Positions 25,923 through 34,598 of a DNA stretch of 64,000 nt are shown piece by piece. Source of the DNA: Pseudorhodoferax sp. Leaf274 (GTDB lineage Bacteria > Pseudomonadota > Gammaproteobacteria > Burkholderiales > Burkholderiaceae_C); the NCBI RefSeq assembly GCF_001422445.1, contig NZ_LMNA01000004.1, positions 65,227 to 129,226 of the forward strand, in the 5' to 3' direction. Below the pieces are notes generated by a model, which was not told the DNA's origin, ran no database searches, and saw nothing but the letters and a program-made list of their open reading frames with translations. A program made the position numbers and the translations under genes. Numbering within the stretch: the stretch's first letter is position 1; every line of letters begins with the position of its first letter.

Positions 25923-26024
25923 ATTCGCTCTTTGGCACAGCGAGTTGTTCGCAGGAGGTCAATCAAAAGTACTGCCCCGCTATGGCTCGCCTATGCACGA
26001 CGTCCAAACCTCGGGACCGCTTCA

Positions 26025-26840
26025 TCACCTTGCACTGGGGTTGTAAGCCCCACGACAAGCGCGAAGCAAAATTTTCAGCACCGACAGATTGCCTTTGAAC
26101 GCACTGATCTTCGTTGGAACCTCGCCCTTCGGATACCGCCGGACAGTTGGCAATTCCACGCATCGATACCCAAGACGCGGAACGCGCGCTGACAAATACG
26201 CCAGCAGTTCGTACGTCTGAAACACGTCGCGAAAAGGTGCGACGCGCGGGTCCAGCAGCATGCGCTGGCTGTACGCGCGAAAGCCCTGCGTCGTGTCGGT
26301 CCATTGAAATCCCGAGGCTAGACTGAGCAGAGGTGCATGCAGCAATCGGATGGCCAGATCGCGCGACAGCGGCGTGTTCTCGGCAACACCACCCGCAACG
26401 AAGCGGGACGCCTGCACGAAATCAGCGCCGCTTTGCAGGGCGTCGATGAAGGCAGGAATCGCTGCGGGATCATCCTTGTCATTGCCATCGATCGTGACAA
26501 TGCCCTCGTAGCCTTGGTCCAGCGCAAATGCGTAAGCGCAGCGCAATTGCGCACTGAGTTTGCCCGGCCCCGTCTTGACGATTAGTCCGCGAACATGGAA
26601 TTCCAGCAGCATGCTCCGCTCCAACGACCCATCCTTGCTGCCGCCATCGACGATCAGGATGTCGGCAACGCCGGCAATGCGGAGTTCCGCCATCCTTGAC
26701 AACAAGCTCCGGATACGCGGCCCTTCGTTGATCACCGGAATGACGACGCACCAACGGTGCTGTCGTCCCTGCCACAGCACCACCTCCATCGAAGGCACCT
26801 GCCAGGTGCTCCGGTCGGCCTGGACTATCTGATCCTGCAT
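26025..26840 (-). CDS. GT2, polyprenyl-phosphate-sugar synthase-like
   Basis: GT2 protein of 271 aa: CVVIPVINEGPRIRSLL, LIVDGGSKDGSL, the DxD-type TIDGNDKDDP, and TQGFRAYSQRM. It resembles dolichyl/undecaprenyl-phosphate mannose or glucose synthases, but lacks the two C-terminal membrane helices of GtrB. The second of two close ATGs (26840 rather than 26846) is preferred because GAGGG then lies at ribosome-site distance. The product would be a polyprenyl-phosphate-linked sugar used by a GT-C transferase such as the neighbouring polytopic proteins. The preceding gene is a small SMR-like transporter that could flip such a lipid. Confidence 0.82.
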   Translation of the reverse strand: MQDQIVQADRSTWQVPSMEVVLWQGRQHRWCVVIPVINEGPRIRSLLSRMAELRIAGVADILIVDGGSKDGSLERSMLLEFHVRGLIVKTGPGKLSAQLRCAYAFALDQGYEGIVTIDGNDKDDPAAIPAFIDALQSGADFVQASRFVAGGVAENTPLSRDLAIRLLHAPLLSLASGFQWTDTTQGFRAYSQRMLLDPRVAPFRDVFQTYELLAYLSARVPRLGYRCVELPTVRRYPKGEVPTKISAFKGNLSVLKILLRACRGAYNPSAR

Positions 26841-26849
26841 CTCCATCCC

Positions 26850-27206
26850 TCAAGCGACACGCGCCGTCAGCAACACCACGCCGGCCACGACGAGAGCGAT
26901 CCCTGCCCCGGTCGTCCAATGGAACGGCTCTCGAAAAAACACGAACGAAAAAAGAGCCACCATCGCGACCGCGCCGGATGTCAGGATCGGATGGGCCACG
27001 TTCAAGGGCAGGCGGGCCAATGCCGCTGCGTACAGCAAGAACGCTGCGCCATACAGCCCCAGCCCCAACCAGAACGGCCAGTTCGCCAAGGCGGCCATCG
27101 GCTCCGACAAGGAGGGAAACCGGCGAGGCGGCGACATGGCCACCTTGATCAGCACGCTGGCCGACGCATTGGCCAGAATGCCGAGCACCAGAATCAACCA
27201 CTTCAT
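26850..27206 (-). CDS. SMR/EamA-like four-helix membrane protein, possible lipid-sugar flippase subunit
   Basis: Very hydrophobic protein of 118 aa with four predicted membrane helices. It opens with MKWLILVLGILANASASV and has a conserved-looking PLNVAHPILTSGAVAMVAL loop, as in ArnE-type and EmrE-like proteins. In glycan loci such small proteins can flip undecaprenyl-phosphate sugars (compare ArnE/ArnF, GtrA). Its start overlaps the TIM-barrel gene by 4 nt and it precedes the polyprenyl-sugar synthase-like GT2 by 9 nt, supporting that role. A drug-efflux role is the alternative. Confidence 0.75.
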   Translation of the reverse strand: MKWLILVLGILANASASVLIKVAMSPPRRFPSLSEPMAALANWPFWLGLGLYGAAFLLYAAALARLPLNVAHPILTSGAVAMVALFSFVFFREPFHWTTGAGIALVVAGVVLLTARVA

Positions 27207-28036
27207 CCGTGCGCCCCCGCGACGGGCCGGTACACGGCAACGGCGCGCGCAACCGCCCGTTCGACAGAGACCAGATGCGGCTCGCCCGTGGTCGCCAGCA
27301 TCTCGATGCACACCACGTGGTCCGGCAGATGGCGCACCAGCGCCGCATGCACGGCGTCGTGCGGCGCCGTGCCATCGCCAAGTGGAAGAAGGTCCGGCTC
27401 GCTCGCATGGACGTGTCCCACCAAGTGCGCGAACGCCGCCACCGTGCTCGCCGCATCCTCGCCATTGATCGCCATGGCGCCGGTGTCCAACTGCATGCGG
27501 ATGGCTGGATGCGCAACGGCCTGCACCACAGCCGCTGTCTCTGCACTGGTGGTCATGAAGTTGGCGCCGTAGCGTGGCGGGTTGGGCTCCAGGCACACCT
27601 GCACACCATGCCGCGCCGCCTCGTCGCCCAGCCGGCGGAAAAAGGCCACCGCCACCTGCAGCGCCTGGCCATCGTCCAGGCCCGTCCTGTCGCGGTTCTT
27701 CGGCGAACCGAACACGAGGTGCCCGGCGCCCAGTCCCGCACCGATGCGGCAGACCGCCGAGAGCCGGCGCAACATGGCCTCCTGCACAGGCGGCGGACCA
27801 AACACATTCAGTCCGGTCGACCCGAACAGCAAGGCCTGCATGCCCACGACAGCGACGCCGCGCGACTGCCAAGCCTGCCGCACGGCGTCGATGTCCTGCG
27901 CGGTCGCCGACTCGGGATCCGGGAAGTACTTGCCGGGAGCGACATCGATAGCGTCCACGCCGTGCGCCGACAGCACGCGCGCGACGGCAGCGTCCTCCGC
28001 GGCATCCCAGGCAATGTTGGAAATGGAGATTCTCAT
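27203..28036 (-). CDS. TIM-barrel sugar isomerase/epimerase (AP endonuclease 2 superfamily)
   Basis: Protein of 277 aa. The start MRISISNIAWD has GGGGAG upstream. The metal-binding positions of the xylose-isomerase-like superfamily are visible: Glu in CLEPNPPRYG, Asp in QLDTGAMAING, His in GHVHASEPD and Glu in CIEMLATTG. It should be a divalent-metal isomerase or epimerase acting on a free sugar, sugar phosphate or related polyol. Such enzymes are uncommon in O-antigen loci. Both its start and its stop overlap neighbours by 4 nt, so it is tightly coupled with the NAD-binding protein and the SMR-like protein. Confidence 0.78.
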   Translation of the reverse strand: MRISISNIAWDAAEDAAVARVLSAHGVDAIDVAPGKYFPDPESATAQDIDAVRQAWQSRGVAVVGMQALLFGSTGLNVFGPPPVQEAMLRRLSAVCRIGAGLGAGHLVFGSPKNRDRTGLDDGQALQVAVAFFRRLGDEAARHGVQVCLEPNPPRYGANFMTTSAETAAVVQAVAHPAIRMQLDTGAMAINGEDAASTVAAFAHLVGHVHASEPDLLPLGDGTAPHDAVHAALVRHLPDHVVCIEMLATTGEPHLVSVERAVARAVAVYRPVAGAHG

Positions 28037-28833
28037 GCACCGCTCCCCGACGCCATCGATGCCCGAGGTTCGGACTGCGCGTAGGCACGGACCGCCTGGA
28101 CCGTCTCGCGGGCCGAATACTGATGGCGCCCTCGCCCGCCGAACAGCTCCGCATGGCGGGTCTGCATGTCGTAGCGCGCCGGCGTGCCTGCAAGCTGCTG
28201 CGCGAATGACTTCCCGAAACCCTGCTGGGCGACATCGGCGACGCTGACCGGTTCCGCCGTCAGGTGCACCAGCTGCAAGCCGGCCTGGCGCGCACGCTCG
28301 ATGTCCCACCAGAGGTTGACCATGGGGTAGAACTGGAACACGCCTCGGCTTTCAATCGCCCCGAGGTTGTTGTCGTTGTGGAAGTCGTAGATGACGTTCT
28401 TCCTGAGGCCGGGGCCAACGAGGCCCGGCAGGCGCACAACGAGGTGCCGATCAAAGTGCGAAGTAACGAACTTTTCGAGCAGCCGCCGATGCAGACCATA
28501 GGCGTGCAAGCCCTCCTCGTCGACCACACTATCCTCATCCACACCCAAAGGATTCTTGAAGACATCAACGGTGCTGATGAGTATGAACTCTTTCGCTTTG
28601 GTGGCCTTCAAACACTCGATCAGCCCATTGATCTTTCGGAGATCATCCGCCGGATCTCGATTGGCCAGCCATTTTTGAGCGGGCGCTCCAGCACAAACGA
28701 CCAGATCGAAGTCGCGCTCTCGAATATCTTCAATATTTGTAGAGCGGTATCGATGGCCGAAGATTTTTTGCCTCAATAACGTCCCCCCAACGAATCCCGT
28801 ATACCCAATCAGTGCACTTTTATCTTGATTCAT
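28033..28833 (-). CDS. RmlD-like NAD(P)-binding protein with altered catalytic pair
   Basis: Protein of 266 aa. The start MNQDKSALIG was chosen for its GGAAGAG ribosome site. It has an SDR cofactor loop IGYTGFVGG and an RmlD-like strand ILISTVDVFKNP. The YxxxK position reads YGLHRR, with arginine in place of lysine, so normal dehydrogenase chemistry may be altered. The C-terminal half contains HLTAEPVSVADVAQ, the UxS-type substrate region. It probably acts on a nucleotide sugar or a related intermediate. It is coupled by 4-nt overlaps to the membrane protein upstream and the TIM-barrel isomerase downstream. Confidence 0.7.
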   Translation of the reverse strand: MNQDKSALIGYTGFVGGTLLRQKIFGHRYRSTNIEDIRERDFDLVVCAGAPAQKWLANRDPADDLRKINGLIECLKATKAKEFILISTVDVFKNPLGVDEDSVVDEEGLHAYGLHRRLLEKFVTSHFDRHLVVRLPGLVGPGLRKNVIYDFHNDNNLGAIESRGVFQFYPMVNLWWDIERARQAGLQLVHLTAEPVSVADVAQQGFGKSFAQQLAGTPARYDMQTRHAELFGGRGRHQYSARETVQAVRAYAQSEPRASMASGSGA

Positions 28834-30392
28834 ATCTCTTCCATCCTGTGTTTTCGCATCCAAACACCCAACCCGAGCAGTGTAAGTTTGAATCCATTAA
28901 ATGAAACGTGCAGCAGCGCAGCAACAAAGCCAAAGTACCAAAGCACAAAATTGAGCTGCGTATGAATGAATGAATGTCCTTTGGCAAGCACAAACCACGA
29001 AAGTGGAACGATCAAGAACACAAAGAAGAGCGCCGTATCCGCCCGCCATTGAATATTCCGACCGATCCACCTGTAGACCAGGACTGCAGTAGCCCACAGA
29101 AGCATAAAAGGAAACCAACCTCCTGGAATTGTCTTCACCAAATTCGTCGTCCAACTATTGACATACACCATCAAAACACCGACCGGCGACGATGTCAATG
29201 ACGCGGCAGTCAATGGATCAAAACGCGACGGGTCTCCGTATGTGCGGCGCTTCACATCCACTTCGTAAATCGACTGCAGCCCCTGCCACACGGTGTCTCC
29301 ACGTACAGTCGCATGGATGAGTAGTGCCACGATGAAAGCAACCACTCCTATCGAAAAAATCACTCCAACCCTCTTCAAATTCAGAACACGCGCTTCGCGC
29401 TGAGCCGCCACCACAGCCAAATACACGAAAGGAGCAGCAGCAAAAAGAATGACGCTCGTCAAATACTCATAACCTGCCAAAAACCTGAACACGAAAGCGC
29501 AAAACAAGAAAATACAAACCAAGATCTCCTGGCGAGGCGTTCGGGAGAAAAAGAGCGAGATAGCCAAAGCTGCCGGCAAGAACCACGCAAAAGGAATCCA
29601 GTATAAATTCCGACCAAAAGCCACTAGCCAAGGAGAGAACGCGACACTTAGCAGGAAGAAAACTGCGAACTGCAACGAGATGACCTTGGAATACAGAAAA
29701 ACCAGGGCAACAACAACGACTGCAAATGCAAAAGAATTCAGAAAATTTAGCGCCACCAAGCTCTGGGAAAGAACTTTGTACATGCCAGAAAACAGTGCGC
29801 CTTGAACGCCATATTGCTGAGGATATGCAACAAACTTCATTGTTGAAGGGTCGACGGGATCCCCTGATATCTTGACAGTCACGCCGCTCCCGACAGTTCT
29901 ATCGACACGCAGAAGGTCGCCGGTCAGGTCCAAGTTGGCATACTGATAGTTATATTTGACGGCCTTGATCGTCCGAACATCCCCTTGAACGTCGACTTTT
30001 CGGCCAACATAGCGGTCGAGTCCGGAGCCCAGCACGACGATGCGCGCACTGTGCCTGGAGACCCCTTCAGTCCAATTGTCGTCATTCAATGGCGCGGGCC
30101 TCAGAGTCAATGGCTCAAGAGTTTTCCTGCCAATCAATTGGTATGACTGAAGTATGTACTCTGGAATATAGATGAAATCAGAAATCCCAACAAAGCCTAT
30201 TCCCGCCCCTAAAGGGAGAGCTTTGTTATTCTCATCTGCAATGATGCGACCCAGAACCAGAGTTTCCGAGTCATGCTGAAAGGCGGAGAAACTCTCCGCC
30301 GGCACCACTGAAAAAATATTTTTGTGGAACGAAAGCGTCAACAGCACAATGAGCAGCAAGGCTGTCAGTGCCGCACTAAACTTCGATTTCAC
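28830..30392 (-). CDS. Polytopic membrane protein of unknown function in a low-G+C segment
   Basis: Protein of 520 aa. A GTG start is proposed at 30392: AAGGA lies 6 nt upstream, and the frame begins just inside the end of the FAD oxidoreductase gene (17-nt overlap). One N-terminal membrane anchor is followed by a periplasmic domain of about 200 residues. Then come about nine membrane helices and a short basic tail (WMRKHRM). I recognise no family. The base composition is clearly different from the rest of the window: 22 of 60 bases are G or C at 29461-29520. It could be a GT-C-type transferase or a polymer-modifying enzyme. The coding evidence is the long open frame and its overlaps with both neighbours. 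Confidence 0.65.
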   Translation of the reverse strand: MKSKFSAALTALLLIVLLTLSFHKNIFSVVPAESFSAFQHDSETLVLGRIIADENNKALPLGAGIGFVGISDFIYIPEYILQSYQLIGRKTLEPLTLRPAPLNDDNWTEGVSRHSARIVVLGSGLDRYVGRKVDVQGDVRTIKAVKYNYQYANLDLTGDLLRVDRTVGSGVTVKISGDPVDPSTMKFVAYPQQYGVQGALFSGMYKVLSQSLVALNFLNSFAFAVVVVALVFLYSKVISLQFAVFFLLSVAFSPWLVAFGRNLYWIPFAWFLPAALAISLFFSRTPRQEILVCIFLFCAFVFRFLAGYEYLTSVILFAAAPFVYLAVVAAQREARVLNLKRVGVIFSIGVVAFIVALLIHATVRGDTVWQGLQSIYEVDVKRRTYGDPSRFDPLTAASLTSSPVGVLMVYVNSWTTNLVKTIPGGWFPFMLLWATAVLVYRWIGRNIQWRADTALFFVFLIVPLSWFVLAKGHSFIHTQLNFVLWYFGFVAALLHVSFNGFKLTLLGLGVWMRKHRMEEI

Positions 30393-31503
30393 CGCTAATC
30401 CTTTCCAGGACATCGTAGATATTGTCAATTTTCCCCCCCAGAATAGAATAGCACCCAGGGAGATCACGGTGTTTCTCGAACAATATTGGCCGTCCGTCAT
30501 CACCCTCGCTTTTGACCAAGACAGTCTTGACTTCGAAAAGCGAATCGACACGGCGCGCTTCCATGATGGAAGGCAAGTAGCGCCCGACGCTGCGCATCAT
30601 CCAATCCACACGCGTGTCCTTTCGATAATCTGCCAAGACGCTGTAAGGATTCCGCCCAGCTTCGTCCCGCCAATGGAAGTGTGGGGTATAGCGAACATGG
30701 GACAAGGTATGCAAGTTTCGCGCGGGGAAGGGCATCACTGAAAAGAAGGCGCCGTCCATCACCGTGATACCGACGTCCTTCAACACCGGAGGAACATCCA
30801 TGAGCGCCATTTCCGTCACCTCGTGCTTCAGCCCCGCGCCGACGCCAGCGAAGTCCCCGCCGAACTGGTTCAGCCCGCTGTAGGTGCAGTTGAAGACATA
30901 GCGACACCGGATGCAACTGGCCTCACCGCGCCGGTCGACCCCGACGACATCCAGGCCACCGTCCGACGCACGCGTGATCTCCGTCGCCCGTGTTTCCAAA
31001 CGAACGTCCACGCGGCTGGCGGTGAGTTCCCGGCGGGCCCAATCGGCCAGCCGGGTCGAGTCGAACGCATATTCCTCGACCAGGAACACGTCTTCGATCA
31101 AGCGCGCATTGAAAAGCGCGCGCAGGCCCGGCGACGCCGGGCCGATGCGGGCGCCGATCTCATGGCAGAAGCGTTTGAACTGCCGCGCCGTGACATGCGA
31201 GTTCTGGCCTGCGATGGCGTAGAGCTTGGTGAAGTCCGTCTTCACCACCTGCGGCCAGTCCCGTACAAAGCGCGGCAGGTTCACGCGGCTGCGGAAGGCG
31301 GTGGTGAAGCTGCGCGGGTAGTGGTAGCCGTTGTGCACCCGTGCCTGGTTGTTGTAGGAGGCGCGCGTCAGCAGAGCGGCTTCCTGCTCCAGCAGCACGA
31401 CCTTGGCAAACCCGGCCTTCTGCGCCAGGAAGATGGCGATGGCCGCACCGTAGAAGCCACCGCCGACCACCACGGCGTCCGCACTGTCGCAGGCATGGCT
31501 CAT
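30376..31503 (-). CDS. FAD-dependent oxidoreductase (DAO family)
   Basis: Protein of 375 aa. The FAD-binding GxGxxG is in VVVGGGFYGAAIAIFLAQ, followed by LLEQEAALLTRASYNNQA and the flavin-contact VHNGYHYPRS. A C-terminal CYSILGGKIDNIYDV closes the FAD site, as in glycine-oxidase/glycerol-3-phosphate-dehydrogenase-like enzymes. It would oxidise an amine or hydroxyl group of a small or lipid-linked substrate. FAD enzymes of this type occur in some O-antigen and capsule clusters with unknown roles. Its start overlaps the GtrB-like GT2 by 4 nt, and its 3' end overlaps the membrane protein start. Confidence 0.8.
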   Translation of the reverse strand: MSHACDSADAVVVGGGFYGAAIAIFLAQKAGFAKVVLLEQEAALLTRASYNNQARVHNGYHYPRSFTTAFRSRVNLPRFVRDWPQVVKTDFTKLYAIAGQNSHVTARQFKRFCHEIGARIGPASPGLRALFNARLIEDVFLVEEYAFDSTRLADWARRELTASRVDVRLETRATEITRASDGGLDVVGVDRRGEASCIRCRYVFNCTYSGLNQFGGDFAGVGAGLKHEVTEMALMDVPPVLKDVGITVMDGAFFSVMPFPARNLHTLSHVRYTPHFHWRDEAGRNPYSVLADYRKDTRVDWMMRSVGRYLPSIMEARRVDSLFEVKTVLVKSEGDDGRPILFEKHRDLPGCYSILGGKIDNIYDVLERISGEIEV

Positions 31504-32522
31504 GGTGTGGCGTGCACCGCAGCGCCATCGCTGGCCGCAGCCGGCACCACTTCCTCGATGTTCAGCTTCTCGCGCCGCGTCATGCGCGCACTCGTCATTT
31601 CCTGCGCCACGTGGTAGGGAGGCCCTTCGTTGGACAGGCTGCTCATGTGGAGGATGTACTCGCCCAGGATCAGCAAGACCAACGAGATCAGGAAGAACAT
31701 GCCCGATTGCTGTAGCGACATGCTGACCCAGCCCGGCGCGACATCGGCCTTGAATAGCCCGACCGCCACCACATAGGTCGAATACGCCAGATTGGCGACC
31801 GCGCCAAAGAGCGACAGCGACGTCACGATGCGCATGGGGGCCCGCGTGGTCGACACCAGCAGACGCATGCCTCTGTCGATGCTGTCACCGAGGTTCTTGG
31901 TGCGGTGTGCGGCGGGCTCCGACATGTAGGCCAGGTTGACGCGCGAAAACCCACCGGTGGCGGGCAGGTGCCGGTAGGTGATGGCGGGCCGCGGATGCTG
32001 AAGGATGAAGTTCACGACCTTCTTGCTCATCAACCGGTACTGTGGAGCGTCCTTTTCGAGGTGGACGTTGTTGAAGAGCTTGTACAAACCGTTGAAAGCG
32101 CGGTAGGCGGCACGGTAGAGGATGGTCTGCCGCGGCTTTCTGCCGTTGCTGCCGAACACGACATCGACGCCGCCCACAGCCTTGTCGAGCATTTGCGGCA
32201 GGAAGCCGATGTCGTCCAGGAACGGGTCGATCACGGCCACGAAATCGCCCAAAGCGTTCTCCACGCCGACGCACGACGCGGTGTCGCCATCGACATCCTT
32301 GGTCAAGGCATAGACCTGCAGATTGGGCAAGCCCGAGGGGCCGGTCAGCTCCTTGAGAACCGCGATGCTGTCGTCGCGCGAAGCGTTGTCCACCACGATG
32401 AGTTCGTAGTCGCTGACCAGCGGTGCGAGCTTCGCCGTCGCACGTTCCAGGATCGTGGCGAGTTCTGCGGCCTGGTCGCGGACAACGTAGACGACGGAAA
32501 GAAAAATGGGAAAGGGTGCCAT
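31500..32522 (-). CDS. GtrB/ArnC-type GT2 with C-terminal membrane helices
   Basis: GT2 protein of 340 aa. The catalytic part is FLSVVYVVRDQ, IVVDNASRDDS and AVIDPFLDDIGFLPQM. Two membrane helices near residues 235-300 (SLSLFGAVANLAYSTYVV and GMFFLISLVLLILGEYIL) follow. This is the layout of undecaprenyl-phosphate glucosyl- or aminoarabinosyl-transferases. It would charge undecaprenyl phosphate with a sugar for transfer by a GT-C enzyme, such as the product of the gene 36 nt upstream. Its stop overlaps the FAD oxidoreductase start. Confidence 0.87.
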   Translation of the reverse strand: MAPFPIFLSVVYVVRDQAAELATILERATAKLAPLVSDYELIVVDNASRDDSIAVLKELTGPSGLPNLQVYALTKDVDGDTASCVGVENALGDFVAVIDPFLDDIGFLPQMLDKAVGGVDVVFGSNGRKPRQTILYRAAYRAFNGLYKLFNNVHLEKDAPQYRLMSKKVVNFILQHPRPAITYRHLPATGGFSRVNLAYMSEPAAHRTKNLGDSIDRGMRLLVSTTRAPMRIVTSLSLFGAVANLAYSTYVVAVGLFKADVAPGWVSMSLQQSGMFFLISLVLLILGEYILHMSSLSNEGPPYHVAQEMTSARMTRREKLNIEEVVPAAASDGAAVHATP

Positions 32523-32558
32523 GGTTTGTGGAAGCGGCGCTTGCGAATGGAGCGAACG

Positions 32559-34553
32559 TCAGCGCCGGCCGGCGCTGGGCAAGGGGCGCCATTGTGGCAA
32601 CGCGGAAACCGCCACTGCGACCATGAACACAAACACCGGGATCATCGGAGCCATGTAGCGCGCCTGCACGCCGTTCCAGGAACTGGCGTCGAGGATGCCG
32701 AACAGGACAGCACGGGAGACCACCATCGTGCCGGCGATGCCGCAGACAGCCAAGACCGGCACGGGCACGAAGCGTCGGACGCCCCAAGCGACCACGGCCA
32801 CCAGCAACACGGCCAGCAGCGCGATGTTGATTCCCTGGTAGAGCTGGCCCAGTCGGGCGAGCCAGTCCCAGGTCACAGGCACACCGCGCAGCTGCGACAG
32901 CCAGCGTTCGATCCGGTCGCCGCGGCGCCCGGCAACGAGTTCATCCACCCCGAGGGTGACCGCAACGGCACCCTGGGTGGTCGCCATCGCCCCAGCGCGC
33001 ATCTGACTGAATGGCAGCCGCCCCAAGGAACCGTCGGCAGTGCGCACCACCAGCGCATCGTCGCCGCCCGCACCCGGCGCGGCCAGACTAAACGCCAATG
33101 CACCAGGAACGTCGGGGCGACGGCCAAGGTCGGACAACATCGTCCAGCCTACGGGCTCTGCGCCGCCCTGAGACAGGCCCACCGAGGCGCCCGGAGGCAA
33201 CATGATCCAGCCCCGCACGCGGGTCGAGGGCACTGGGTTGCGCCGCCCGACGATCTCGATGAACGACGCCATCTGCTGCGGTGTCGCGTTTTCTGCCGGC
33301 AGTCGAACGGACGCAGGGCTACCGTCCACCACGAGGCGCAAGGCACCCCAGCTCGATCCCGGCACACGGCCGATCCATTTGCCCAGGTCAGGGTCGAGGA
33401 ACGAAGGTGTCCAGGCAGGATAGGCCGGCAAGCGGCCTGCATCGAACGCAGCCTCCAATTCATTGGCGATGGCGTGGTACTTCGTTTCGGCAGCCCGTGC
33501 GCTGCTGTGCCAGCCCACCATGGCCCCGGCATCGCGCACGGCCCAGTAGAACCAGCCGTTGCCGATCTCGCCTTCGTGGCCAGTGAACTGCGCCGTGTGC
33601 ACTGCCAGCACGCGGCCTGGCTCGCCTTCGAAGAATCCCTGCAGCTCCCGGAAGGTCGGACTGTGCTCATACGCGAGCTGCCGGGCCTTGCGCGTCACCG
33701 TCACATGCAGCAGGCCGGGACCTGCGTCGATGCGGTTGAGTGCCGCGATGGCACGCTCGTAGCCTGGGGCGGCCAGCTCGTACCGGACAGCGACGCCCCA
33801 ACGCAGATAGTTCATTCCGGCGAGTCCGGCGCCGAGCACCAGGGTCGCCAGCAGCGGCAAGCCGACAAACCGCATGCCCAGCGTACCGGTCCGCAGCGAC
33901 GGCCACCACTGTGCACGGTGCAGCAGCGAGCACGCCCCGAGCAGGACCAGGGGCACGAAGAACAGCACACCTTCCTTGCGGACATGGAATGCCAGCGCAA
34001 ACGACAGGGCGAGCACACAGGTCGCCACCGGCGCGCGGCGCCCTCCCTGCATCGCGCGCGTGTTCCACACCTCCAGTGCGGCGCCGAGAAGCCAGGGCAT
34101 CAGCACCACCAGCAGGGTCTCCGACAATGCGCGGTCGAACATGGCAATGAACAGGGGGTGGAAGGCGCACAGCAGCCAGAACGCCGCGCCGATCCACCGA
34201 CGCCCGGAAAACCGCACCAGCGCATAAGCGGCGTATGCGACGCCGGACAGCCACGCCAGGTCGATTCCCAGACGCGCCGGCAGGCCCAGAGCGTTCTGCA
34301 GCGCCAGCCAGATGGAATAGACCGGCAGGTTCGCAAATGCCATCTGGTTGTAGTTGCCTCCCCAAACCAGGCGTGCGGCGCTGTGAACGAACCAATACTC
34401 GTCGTAAGGCGAGTTCAGCGCCAGGATGTCGCGGTCGGATGACAGGAAGAGCCGGGCGAGCAATGCCAGGACGCCAGCCCCCCCCCATAGCACCATCCAA
34501 CGCCATCGGCGTCCATGCCGTTCTCCGGGTTCGATCACGTAAGCCTCTTGCAT
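32559..34553 (-). CDS. GT-C (GT39/GT83-like) membrane glycosyltransferase
   Basis: Integral membrane protein of 664 aa. The first periplasmic loop has LNSPYDEYWFVHSA, where the Asp-Glu pair is typical of GT-C catalytic sites. About ten membrane helices follow, including FSGRRWIGAAFWLLCAFHPL. A large periplasmic domain (about residues 250-540) precedes the last helices. GT-C enzymes transfer sugars from polyprenyl-phosphate donors to a polymer or lipid in the periplasm. With the GtrB-like synthase encoded next to it, the pair fits Gtr-type side-branch addition to the O-antigen. Confidence 0.75.
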   Translation of the reverse strand: MQEAYVIEPGERHGRRWRWMVLWGGAGVLALLARLFLSSDRDILALNSPYDEYWFVHSAARLVWGGNYNQMAFANLPVYSIWLALQNALGLPARLGIDLAWLSGVAYAAYALVRFSGRRWIGAAFWLLCAFHPLFIAMFDRALSETLLVVLMPWLLGAALEVWNTRAMQGGRRAPVATCVLALSFALAFHVRKEGVLFFVPLVLLGACSLLHRAQWWPSLRTGTLGMRFVGLPLLATLVLGAGLAGMNYLRWGVAVRYELAAPGYERAIAALNRIDAGPGLLHVTVTRKARQLAYEHSPTFRELQGFFEGEPGRVLAVHTAQFTGHEGEIGNGWFYWAVRDAGAMVGWHSSARAAETKYHAIANELEAAFDAGRLPAYPAWTPSFLDPDLGKWIGRVPGSSWGALRLVVDGSPASVRLPAENATPQQMASFIEIVGRRNPVPSTRVRGWIMLPPGASVGLSQGGAEPVGWTMLSDLGRRPDVPGALAFSLAAPGAGGDDALVVRTADGSLGRLPFSQMRAGAMATTQGAVAVTLGVDELVAGRRGDRIERWLSQLRGVPVTWDWLARLGQLYQGINIALLAVLLVAVVAWGVRRFVPVPVLAVCGIAGTMVVSRAVLFGILDASSWNGVQARYMAPMIPVFVFMVAVAVSALPQWRPLPSAGRR

Positions 34554-34598
34554 CTCATTTGTCCAAGGTTCCGATGTTCCGCATGGCCATCTCGCCGC

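Noticed and set aside
31905-34442. A rightward open frame of 845 codons across the GT-C and GT2 genes
   Set aside because: It spans two well-supported minus-strand genes and their gap, with no recognisable motif; antisense shadow.
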